Positions 1 through 5,390 of a stretch of 8,258 nucleotides of DNA are shown here, one piece after another. Both the position numbers and the translations under genes were made by a program. Source of the stretch: Pseudomonadota bacterium (GTDB taxonomy: Bacteria; Pseudomonadota; Alphaproteobacteria; Rhizobiales; Hyphomicrobiaceae); NCBI GenBank assembly GCA_023392135.1, contig JAEVZQ010000451.1, forward strand, positions 1 to 8,258. The letters are read 5' to 3'. The notes beneath the pieces are model-generated. The model searched no databases. It saw nothing but the letters and a program-made list of their open reading frames with translations, and was not told the DNA's origin. How positions within the stretch are numbered: the stretch's first letter is position 1; the number at the start of each line of letters is the position of its first letter.

Positions 1-781
1 CATTCCACTTGTCGAGATTGATGAAGATCTCCTGGTGCTGGGCCGGATTCCAACCCGGCATGATTGCGTACTTGATGACCTCGTGGAACGACATGTCGTC
101 GATGCCGCCGGTGTCCCAATACGTGCCTTCGATGGTGCCGAGCTTGAGAGCGGTATAGATTTCGCCCGCATTCATCGACACGGGAGAGCCGCCCATCGTG
201 GAGTGGAAAATGGCCTGTGGCCCGCCGGCGCGCATCTTTTTGCCCGCCAGATCCTCCAGACGGTCCACGCGGAACTTGGTGAACATGGCATTCGGGCCCT
301 GATTGGTCCAACCGGCCCAATGCAGATTGCGCTCGTGTGCGGCTTCCTGGACCAGATCACCGATCCGGTACTTCGGATCACCCCACATGACCTTCCAGGC
401 CTCCTCGGAGCTGGTCGCACCCAACGGGAGGCCATAGGCCAGCGCGCCTTCGGGCATTTCGCCGCCGTAAACAGTCGCCCAGCCAGCGTACCCGTCCGTC
501 TGGCCGGCTGCCGCAGCGGTAAACGCCTCGGAGGCGCTGGTCAGGGCGCCCGCGGGTTCGACGCGAATCTTGACGGTGCCTTTGGTTGCCTCCTCGACGG
601 CCTTGACCCAGGGAATGAGCCCCGAGCCCCATCCGGCGTCGGTCTGGTCGAAGGCCGGCTGGAACACCCATTCCGTCACCTTGTCGGGCGGCCCGTCCTG
701 GGCCAGCGCCATGACGCCGGACAGCGCGAGAGCTCCAACCGAACCCATCGCTATTTTGAATACATTACCTATTTTGTTCAC
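1..781 (-). CDS. dctP: TRAP transporter solute-binding protein DctP, partial (C-terminus beyond left edge)
   Basis: Periplasmic substrate-binding subunit of a TRAP transporter, which captures a carboxylate for the DctQM membrane pair. The reading frame is open from a GTG at 781 to the window edge (260 codons; the family usually has about 330-370, so roughly a quarter is missing). The GTG is chosen because a strong Shine-Dalgarno (AGGGAGG) lies 7 nt upstream and because a signal peptide follows directly: Lys3 and Lys9, a hydrophobic stretch, and a probable cut after ALA near residue 27. Family hallmarks are the GKKMRAGGPQ segment (residues 180-189), whose Arg184 corresponds to the conserved arginine that binds the substrate carboxylate, and the IYTALKLGTIEGTYWD segment (208-223). 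The gene follows dctQ with a 73-bp gap, so the two are probably co-transcribed. The substrate cannot be told from sequence; dctM may lie past the edge. Confidence 0.93.
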   Translation of the reverse strand, partial: MNKIGNVFKIAMGSVGALALSGVMALAQDGPPDKVTEWVFQPAFDQTDAGWGSGLIPWVKAVEEATKGTVKIRVEPAGALTSASEAFTAAAAGQTDGYAGWATVYGGEMPEGALAYGLPLGATSSEEAWKVMWGDPKYRIGDLVQEAAHERNLHWAGWTNQGPNAMFTKFRVDRLEDLAGKKMRAGGPQAIFHSTMGGSPVSMNAGEIYTALKLGTIEGTYWDTGGIDDMSFHEVIKYAIMPGWNPAQHQEIFINLDKWN

Positions 782-788
782 GAGACCA

Positions 789-796
789 TTCCTCCC
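789..796 (-). promoter_or_regulatory. ribosome binding site of dctP
   Basis: On the minus strand this reads GGGAGGAA, 7 nt before the GTG at 781. It decides the start: an ATG at 789-787 is out of frame and meets a stop after three codons, so the GTG is the only well-placed initiator. Confidence 0.7.
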
Positions 797-854
797 TAGC
801 TCGTAGAAATTGCGAACTTCGTTCTGTCGTCCTCTTGCTTTCTTTGTACCCTCC

Positions 855-1370
855 TCATCCCGCCGTTCGCTCGCCGTTGATGATCGTACGAACGTCGCGG
901 ACGAGTTGCTTGATGACCAGGAGCAGCACGACGGCGGCGGCCAGAGGGATGACTGATTTGATTGGATAAATAGGAATTCGTACCGCTGTAGGTGTGACTT
1001 GATTGAACTTGATCGACAGGAGCGCCGCATCGATCCCCTTCCAGATCAGGACAGAGAGGAAGAGGATTGTGAAAGGCGCCGTCAGGACGTCCAGCACGGC
1101 CTTCGTCCGCGTTGACACGCTGGCGTAGAAGACGTCCAGCTTGACGAAGGCGTCGTGCTTCAGTGCATACGCCCCGCCTGTACAGGCGATCAGCACCATC
1201 GCAGCCTGGAGCGTCGTTCCGATCCACTGAGAGGGTGCATTCAACACGTAGCGGAGAAAAACATCCGTCACGCCGAAAATCATGCAGTACAGGATCAGAA
1301 GCCAGCCGATCCTGCCCATGACCTCAGTAATGGCGTCGATCAGCTTCTCCAACCCGCGCCACAGCTTCAT
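855..1370 (-). CDS. dctQ: TRAP transporter small permease DctQ
   Basis: Small four-helix membrane subunit of a TRAP transporter, which partners the large permease DctM and is needed for uptake driven by an ion gradient. The protein is 171 residues, normal for DctQ. Predicted membrane helices lie at about 19-40, 47-68, 90-110 and 133-153. The family signature follows helix 1 (DVFLRYVLNAPSQW, with the Arg-Tyr pair and the Pro...Trp), and after helix 2 comes KHDAFVKLDVFY, matching the usual G/K-H-x-x-V-x-x-D-V-F pattern. The ATG at 1370 is preferred over an in-frame ATG at 1409: a GGGGAGGAG ribosome site lies 10 nt upstream of 1370, and a candidate promoter would start transcription at about 1410, leaving the upper ATG without a leader. 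dctP follows in the same direction. dctM is not seen between or before these genes. Confidence 0.93.
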   Translation of the reverse strand: MKLWRGLEKLIDAITEVMGRIGWLLILYCMIFGVTDVFLRYVLNAPSQWIGTTLQAAMVLIACTGGAYALKHDAFVKLDVFYASVSTRTKAVLDVLTAPFTILFLSVLIWKGIDAALLSIKFNQVTPTAVRIPIYPIKSVIPLAAAVVLLLVIKQLVRDVRTIINGERTAG

Positions 1371-1380
1371 TGCCCGATCG

Positions 1381-1389
1381 CTCCTCCCC
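1381..1389 (-). promoter_or_regulatory. ribosome binding site of dctQ
   Basis: On the minus strand this reads GGGGAGGAG, 10 nt before the ATG at 1370. It favours that start over the in-frame ATG at 1409, which has no purine-rich leader. Confidence 0.6.
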
Positions 1390-1416
1390 AAATGAGCGGG
1401 ACATCGCATCCTGAAA

Positions 1417-1446
1417 ACTATGGAGCGGGCCGCTGCTGCGTGTCAA
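1417..1446 (-). promoter_or_regulatory. candidate sigma-70 promoter for dctQP
   Basis: On the minus strand there is a perfect TTGACA (1446-1441), an 18-bp spacer and CATAGT (1422-1417), a four-of-six match to the -10 consensus. Transcription would start near 1410, giving a leader of about 40 nt that contains the dctQ ribosome site. A second GTTGAC hexamer (1475-1470) lies 28 bp further upstream and might be an alternative -35 or a regulator half-site. No operator palindrome is evident. Confidence 0.5.
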
Positions 1447-1570
1447 CGCCCAGCGCGGATTGCGGGACCGTCAACATGCGTCATCCGTTGGATTCACTTG
1501 CAGTTGCGATAGCCGGCCCTCGATTCGCAAGCCACGGAACGCAACTCGGACGCCCAGCCGTCTGGCGCTC
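1447..1570. other. spacer with no recognisable gene
   Basis: This stretch lies between the dctQ promoter and the ABC-ATPase remnant. I translated it mentally in all forward frames looking for the missing upstream part of the ATPase (for example the 'LLVEQ' and 'GYVLETG' blocks) and found none. Only the short ATCC-GTT-GGAT inverted repeat near 1482-1494 is visible, which is too short to call an operator. The junction between the TRAP segment and the older ABC-transporter segment must lie here or close by. Confidence 0.4.
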
Positions 1571-1711
1571 GCAAAAATCGTGCTCGAAGGCCCGCGCGAC
1601 GAAATCGTTGCCAACGAGGATGTCCGTGAGTTCTATCTGGGCCTCGGAGCGGGTGTGTCCCGCCGCTCGTTCAAAAACCTCGAGACCTACAAGCGCCGCA
1701 AGCGGTGGCTT
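1571..1711 (+). pseudogene. remnant: C-terminal end of a LIV-type ABC transporter ATPase
   Basis: In the frame beginning at 1571, about 47 codons read AKIVLEGPRDEIVANEDVRE, then FYLGLGAGVSRRSFKN, then LETYKRRKRWL. This is the C-terminal tail typical of ATP-binding subunits of branched-chain amino acid/aromatic-acid ABC transporters: the beta-strand 'G-K-I-V-L-E-G', then 'N-E-D-V-R-E-F-Y-L-G', then 'RRSF...YKRRKRWL' at the very end of the protein. The Walker A, signature and Walker B regions are absent upstream. The frame has no stop at the family's usual end. A single C-to-T change would turn the next codon, CGA (1712-1714), into TGA, so the stop may have been lost. The remnant ends 25 bp before the acyl-CoA dehydrogenase start, suggesting that gene once followed the ABC ATPase in an operon. 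The family match is from memory, not from a search. Confidence 0.75.
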
Positions 1712-1736
1712 CGAGGCAGCAAGCTCGGAATCCTGC

Positions 1737-2897
1737 ATGCCGATCGACAAAGACGCCTTCGACGAGTTCCTCGGCACGATCCAGCGGTTCGTGCGCGAAC
1801 GGCTCATTCCGACTGAGGCCCGTGTGGCCGAGGACGACGCCATCCCGGATGACATCGTTGCGGATATGAAGTCGCTCGGGCTGTTCGGGCTCGCCATTCC
1901 GGAGGACTACGGTGGGCTGGACCTCTCCATGGAGGAAGAGGTTCTGGTCATACTCGAAATCGCGAGGGCGTCGCCTGCCTTCCGGTCCTACTTCGCCACG
2001 AATGTCGGCATCGGCTCGCAGGCCATCGTCATGGATGGAACGGATGATCAGAAGCGGCGCTATCTGCCCCGGCTCGCCTCAGGCGAAATCATCGGCTCCT
2101 TCGCGCTGACGGAGCCCGACTCCGGCTCCGATGCAGCTTCCCTGCAGACGACGGCGCGGCGCGAGAGCGAGTTTTACGTGCTCAATGGCACGAAACGGTT
2201 CATTACCAATGCGCCGGAGGCAGGCGTGTTCACTGTCATGGCGCGCACGGATCTGGACAAGGAGGGTGCCGATGCCATTTCAGCGTTCGTCGTCGATAGA
2301 GACACACCGGGCCTGACCGTCGGCAAGCCCGACCGGAAAATGGGCCAGCGCGGCGCGCACACGGCCGACGTCATTTTCGAGAACTGCCGTGTGCCGAAGG
2401 ATGCGGTTATCGGCGGCATCGAGGGCCAAGGCTTCAGGATTGCCATGAAGGTCCTCGACAAGGGCCGGCTGAATATTGCGGCAGCGTGCACCGGTGCAGC
2501 CGAGCGTATCCTGTCGGATGCCCTCGCCTACGCACTCGATCGCAAGCAGTTCGGCAAGCCCATTGCCGAGTTCCAGCTCGTCCAGGCCATGCTCGCCGAC
2601 TGCCAGACCGAAATTCTCGCAGCCCGCTCAATGATCCTGGAGGCGGCACGCAAACGCGATCGCGGTGGCGATGTCACCATGGAAGCTTCGTGCTGCAAGC
2701 TCTTCGCGAGCGAGATGGTCGGTCGCGTCGCTGATCGCGCCGTCCAGATCCACGGCGGCGCAGGTTACATGGCCGAATACGCTGTCGAGCGTTTCTATCG
2801 CGACGTCCGCCTATTTCGCATCTATGAAGGGACGAGCCAGATTCAGCAGCTCGTGATCGCCCGCAACATGATTCGCAAAGCGCGAGCCGAAGCATGA
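1737..2897 (+). CDS. acyl-CoA dehydrogenase
   Basis: FAD flavoenzyme that introduces the alpha,beta double bond into an acyl-CoA and passes electrons to ETF. The protein is 386 residues, the normal length for a bacterial short/medium-chain-type member. The N-terminal helical domain runs to about 118. The middle beta domain opens with LTEPDSGSDA (124-133), the FAD/substrate-contact signature. In the C-terminal helical domain are RKQFGKPI (269-276), QIHGGAGY (337-344) and RIYEGTSQIQ, whose Glu364 is the expected catalytic base. All key residues are present, so it should be active. The ATG at 1737 matches the family's N-terminus; the frame stays open far upstream through the dctQ antisense, but that extension has no family similarity. 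The ribosome site is weak (CGGAA a few bases before the ATG). Substrate is unknown; no CoA ligase or ETF gene is in view. The divergent TRAP importer could supply a carboxylate, but that link is inference. Confidence 0.95.
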   Translation: MPIDKDAFDEFLGTIQRFVRERLIPTEARVAEDDAIPDDIVADMKSLGLFGLAIPEDYGGLDLSMEEEVLVILEIARASPAFRSYFATNVGIGSQAIVMDGTDDQKRRYLPRLASGEIIGSFALTEPDSGSDAASLQTTARRESEFYVLNGTKRFITNAPEAGVFTVMARTDLDKEGADAISAFVVDRDTPGLTVGKPDRKMGQRGAHTADVIFENCRVPKDAVIGGIEGQGFRIAMKVLDKGRLNIAAACTGAAERILSDALAYALDRKQFGKPIAEFQLVQAMLADCQTEILAARSMILEAARKRDRGGDVTMEASCCKLFASEMVGRVADRAVQIHGGAGYMAEYAVERFYRDVRLFRIYEGTSQIQQLVIARNMIRKARAEA

Positions 2898-2971
2898 CAG
2901 CAACGGCTCTCTCATCGGTGTGAGACCCCTCGATTCCGGAACCCCCCTTCGGACTTGTGCCTTCCCTTCAC

Positions 2972-3709
2972 ATGAACGATCCGCAAAGGCAGCCAGAACG
3001 GCGAGATCTCCTCACGCGCCTGCGAGCTTTCGCTGGCATGCGGCTCGAATGGCCCATTCTGCTGATCCTGCTGATTATCGCGTCGGCGATTTGGGGCTTC
3101 ATCGAGCTTGCGGACGAGGTCTCCGAAGGTAGCACGGCGGCCATCGACCGCCAGCTGCTTCTGTTGCTTCGAAACCCCCACGATCCGTACCATACGCTCG
3201 GCCCGAACTGGCTGCAGGAGATGATGCGGGATTTCACCGGTCTGGGCGGAACCGGCGTGCTCACCCTCGTCACCCTCAGCGTAACGGGATTTCTGATGCT
3301 CGAGCGGAAGCGGCACGCGGCTGCCTTGCTCCTCGTCTCGGTGATCGGCGGCGTCATCATCACCAATGCGCTGAAACTCGCATTTGCCCGCCCAAGACCA
3401 GAGTTCTCCAACTACGAGCCGCTGATCGCCACGGCCAGCTTTCCAAGCGCACACTCGATGATGTCGGCAGTTGTTTACCTGACGCTCGGTGCACTGATCG
3501 CGCGCACGCGCCCCGATCCGCTGGTCAGGGTCTACATTCTGGGCCTTGCCATCTTCGTAGCTGTGATCGTCGGGATCAGCCGCGTCTATCTCGGTGTCCA
3601 CTGGCCGACGGACGTGCTTGCGGGCTGGGCTGTCGGCTCCGCCTGGGCGCTGTTCTGTTGGCTGATAGCTCTGCTTCTGCAGAGACGCGGCGATGTCGAG
3701 AACCCTTGA
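2972..3709 (+). CDS. PAP2-family membrane phosphatase
   Basis: Integral membrane phosphatase of the PAP2 (type 2 phosphatidic acid phosphatase) superfamily, likely acting on a lipid phosphate such as undecaprenyl pyrophosphate or phosphatidylglycerophosphate at the periplasmic face. From the ATG at 2972 the protein has 245 residues. The three catalytic motifs are complete: Lys135-x6-Arg142-Pro143, then Pro158-Ser159-Ala160-His161 (PSAH instead of the common PSGH), and Ser203-Arg204-x5-His210-x3-Asp214. About six membrane helices are apparent (near 28-46, 93-110, 116-138, 162-177, 185-209 and 215-237). A GTG at 2957 in the same frame would add five residues; neither start has a clear Shine-Dalgarno, so the start is uncertain. 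The gene begins 60-75 bp after the acyl-CoA dehydrogenase stop with no terminator seen between, so read-through transcription is possible. The precise substrate cannot be assigned. Confidence 0.93.
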   Translation: MNDPQRQPERRDLLTRLRAFAGMRLEWPILLILLIIASAIWGFIELADEVSEGSTAAIDRQLLLLLRNPHDPYHTLGPNWLQEMMRDFTGLGGTGVLTLVTLSVTGFLMLERKRHAAALLLVSVIGGVIITNALKLAFARPRPEFSNYEPLIATASFPSAHSMMSAVVYLTLGALIARTRPDPLVRVYILGLAIFVAVIVGISRVYLGVHWPTDVLAGWAVGSAWALFCWLIALLLQRRGDVENP

Positions 3710-3725
3710 GAAGGCGGCGCCACGA

Positions 3726-3750
3726 GGCTCGGCTTACGCCAGCCGCTTTT
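3726..3750 (+). terminator. candidate intrinsic terminator after the PAP2 gene
   Basis: GGCT (3726-3729) pairs with AGCC (3741-3744) and GGC (3731-3733) pairs with GCC (3738-3740), with one bulged C at 3730 and a TTAC loop. The hairpin is followed by GC and four Ts (3747-3750). It starts 17 bp after the PAP2 stop and overlaps the last codons and stop of the convergent acetyltransferase-fusion gene. The T-run is short, so efficiency is uncertain. Confidence 0.5.
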
Positions 3751-4708
3751 CCATGAAGAGGCTCAGCGGATCTGCGAGGTAGCTGCCGAATGGCGGGCAC
3801 TCGTTGAAGCCGCGTTTGCGATAAAGTGCAACTGCCTCCGGTTGCCTGATGCCGGTCTCGAGGCGCAGGACCGTCAGGCCTTTGTCGCGGGCCGCGCCCT
3901 CGATCGCATCAAGTATCCTGCGGCCGACGCCCTGACCCCTCGCTTCCGGATCGACCCACATCCGTTTCACCTCGCCGGAGCCATCCTCGCCGCCAATGAG
4001 GGCCCCGCAGCCGAGCGCTTTTTCTCCACGCCGGGCAACGAAGAACAGCGTGTTGGACGCCATCAACGCGGCGAGATCGACCGGATGGTTGCTTTCAGGC
4101 GGGTAGAGGCTCTTGGCATGTGCGTCCGATGCGCCCAGAAAAGCGGCGATCTCCGGCTGGTCCGGACTTTCGGTACCAACAGCGATTTCCGCCGCCTCCT
4201 GCGGCGGCGCGGCCGTGGGATTCGTACGGCCAAGCCGGTCCCATTCCGCGGCTTCTTCGTCCGAAAGGAACCCCTGGCCAACTTTGTAGGCCGTTCTCAG
4301 GAGCCCTGTCGGAACCGCGCACGCCGCGTCCGAGAAGTCATCCATGTAGTCGCTGAGCTGGTCGGGACCGGAAAGCACCGGGTCAGACAGCCACAGCTTG
4401 TTGAGCGCCTTGTTTCGCACCTCATCGGGGACGTTGGCGCTCATAAAAGGCTTGTAGTCGGACGTCGCGTCGAGCTTGTCGAAGTCGATGCTCTCGGTGT
4501 CGAGGGCAGGCTGCGGAGTTTGGGTACGGACCTCCCCGCCATCCGCAGTTTCAGGCGAGACAATCTGGCCGGTGTTATGGATTTCAGCCGAATGCTCGGC
4601 AGCCTGCGTGCTTCCTTCGGCGGCATCGACGGGCTTCGGCTGGCCGCTCACCGCGCCCCGCTTCAGCCTCGACCAGCGGCTGAGAAACGGCTCGTCCTTG
4701 TCAGTCAT
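3734..4708 (-). CDS. DUF3306 domain fused to GNAT N-acetyltransferase
   Basis: A 324-residue protein with two unrelated parts. Residues 1 to about 148 form a DUF3306 domain of unknown function: the start FLSRWSRLKR (8-17), an acidic, Ala/Pro-rich low-complexity linker (about 20-75), then DYKPFMSANVPDEVRNKALN (84-103), LWLSDP (105-110) and DYMDDFSD (120-127). Residues from about 175 form a GNAT acetyltransferase: the strand LFFVARRGEKALGCGALIGG (221-240), motif A KRMWVDPEARGQGVG (248-262) with the acetyl-CoA pyrophosphate loop RGQGVG (257-262), LRLETG (281-286), YRKRGF (296-301) and the end DPLSLFMEKRL. A glutamate/alanine-rich linker joins them. DUF3306 proteins are usually free-standing and end near residue 150-220. 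The ATG at 4708 overlaps the DUF3305 stop by 8 nt, implying translational coupling. The acetyl acceptor is unknown; regulation of the Fe-S/formate-dehydrogenase accessory system would be speculation. Confidence 0.88.
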   Translation of the reverse strand: MTDKDEPFLSRWSRLKRGAVSGQPKPVDAAEGSTQAAEHSAEIHNTGQIVSPETADGGEVRTQTPQPALDTESIDFDKLDATSDYKPFMSANVPDEVRNKALNKLWLSDPVLSGPDQLSDYMDDFSDAACAVPTGLLRTAYKVGQGFLSDEEAAEWDRLGRTNPTAAPPQEAAEIAVGTESPDQPEIAAFLGASDAHAKSLYPPESNHPVDLAALMASNTLFFVARRGEKALGCGALIGGEDGSGEVKRMWVDPEARGQGVGRRILDAIEGAARDKGLTVLRLETGIRQPEAVALYRKRGFNECPPFGSYLADPLSLFMEKRLA

Positions 4709-5261
4709 CGCCACCGTCGTCCCCGCGCCTTGCGCGCATTCTCTCCCGAAGCACGAAGATCGGCTCCTGCCCGAACCTATGCTCCTCCTCGATATCGTAT
4801 TTCTGCCGCTGCCGCTTGATGAAGCGCTCCTCCACATGATGGGCGTCGACGAACTCCCGGACCAGCTCGATCAGCAGCTGCGGCATCGGCAGCAACTCGA
4901 TCGTCTCGAGACCCGACTCCCCATAGGCCTGGGCATCGTGCGGTGAGGCGGTCACCATGTGCACCGTGACCGGCCAGTCCGAGGTGCTCCCTGGATCTTT
5001 CCGCAGCACGACATAGACGGCCGGCTCACCCGTTTCGAGGTTCGCCTTGTAGCCGGCGGTCTCCTTGCGATGCAGCTCCAGCGGCAGAGTGGCGGCGTGG
5101 TAGTAGACAGACAGTTCGTCGCGCCGCAGTTCCCGCCACTCGCTGATCTCTGGCGCGTGCAGGAAAACATCGACCGGGCGCCAGATGTACTCCTGCCAGG
5201 GGTGGTCTATCTTCTCGCGAGCGACTACAACCCCGACAGGAATTGAAATAGCCGAACTCAT
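4701..5261 (-). CDS. DUF3305 protein
   Basis: A 186-residue soluble protein with no signal peptide or membrane helix, matching the DUF3305 family. Function is unknown; members sit beside DUF3306 and an iron-sulfur protein in formate-dehydrogenase neighbourhoods (recalled, not searched). Visible family blocks are IPVGVVVAREK (7-17) with HPWQEYIWRPV (20-30), the middle segment YKANLETGEPAVYVVLR, WPVTVHMVTASPHDAQAY with the acidic GLETIELLPMP, and near the end EFVDAHHVEERFIKRQRQ, followed by an Arg/Asp-rich tail. The ATG at 5261 places the conserved PVGVVV block at the N-terminus as in relatives. An in-frame ATG at 5297 falls at the predicted transcription start and is disfavoured. No strong ribosome site precedes 5261 (only an AAGAAAGAG purine run). 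The stop overlaps the DUF3306 start, so the pair is an operon. Confidence 0.87.
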   Translation of the reverse strand: MSSAISIPVGVVVAREKIDHPWQEYIWRPVDVFLHAPEISEWRELRRDELSVYYHAATLPLELHRKETAGYKANLETGEPAVYVVLRKDPGSTSDWPVTVHMVTASPHDAQAYGESGLETIELLPMPQLLIELVREFVDAHHVEERFIKRQRQKYDIEEEHRFGQEPIFVLRERMRARRGDDGGDD

Positions 5262-5281
5262 GAGGTGGGACTCTTTCTTCT

Positions 5282-5311
5282 CTGCCAGCTCGCGCATTCA
5301 AGGTCTATACT
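5282..5311 (+). promoter_or_regulatory. candidate promoter for the iron-sulfur gene
   Basis: CTGCCA (5282-5287), an 18-bp spacer and TATACT (5306-5311; five of six consensus bases). Transcription would begin near 5318, about 73 nt before the ATG at 5391. The -10 element shares bases with the opposing minus-strand candidate. Confidence 0.4.
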
Positions 5312-5332
5312 CGGGTTTCCAGAGGCGGTCCA
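5304..5332 (-). promoter_or_regulatory. candidate promoter for DUF3305-DUF3306
   Basis: On the minus strand: TGGACC (5332-5327), a 17-bp spacer and TATAGA (5309-5304). Transcription would start near 5297, about 36 nt before the DUF3305 ATG at 5261. The two -10 boxes overlap head to head, so the two promoters could compete. Confidence 0.4.
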
Positions 5333-5377
5333 TCTTACGGCCGGGCGGGTTCACGCGACAGGTGCACGCGGCATGTC

Positions 5378-5390
5378 AGGAACAGAGAGA
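5378..5390 (+). promoter_or_regulatory. ribosome binding site of the iron-sulfur gene
   Basis: AGGA at 5378-5381 followed by the purine run ACAGAGAGA leads to the ATG at 5391 with 9 nt spacing. It favours 5391 over the in-frame ATGs at 5373 and 5400. Confidence 0.5.

Noticed and set aside
35..799. 254-codon plus-strand frame
   Set aside because: Antisense of dctP, whose minus-strand product shows a signal peptide and TRAP motifs; the plus frame has no recognisable motif.
782..854. Small GAAC-TTC-GTTC hairpin in the dctQ-dctP gap
   Set aside because: A four-base stem is expected by chance; not supported as a terminator or processing site.
1482..1494. ATCC-GTT-GGAT inverted repeat as a regulator operator
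   Set aside because: Only four base pairs per arm and no extension; too short to support.
1155..1736. Long open extension upstream of the acyl-CoA dehydrogenase in its own frame
   Set aside because: It runs antisense through dctQ and shows no dehydrogenase or other family similarity; the dehydrogenase is complete from 1737.
2912..3601. 229-codon minus-strand frame
   Set aside because: Antisense of the PAP2 phosphatase, which carries all three catalytic motifs; the minus frame is a charged low-complexity shadow.
3842..4819. 325-codon plus-strand frame
   Set aside because: Antisense of the DUF3306-GNAT gene; Arg/Ala-rich composition typical of a GC-biased shadow frame.
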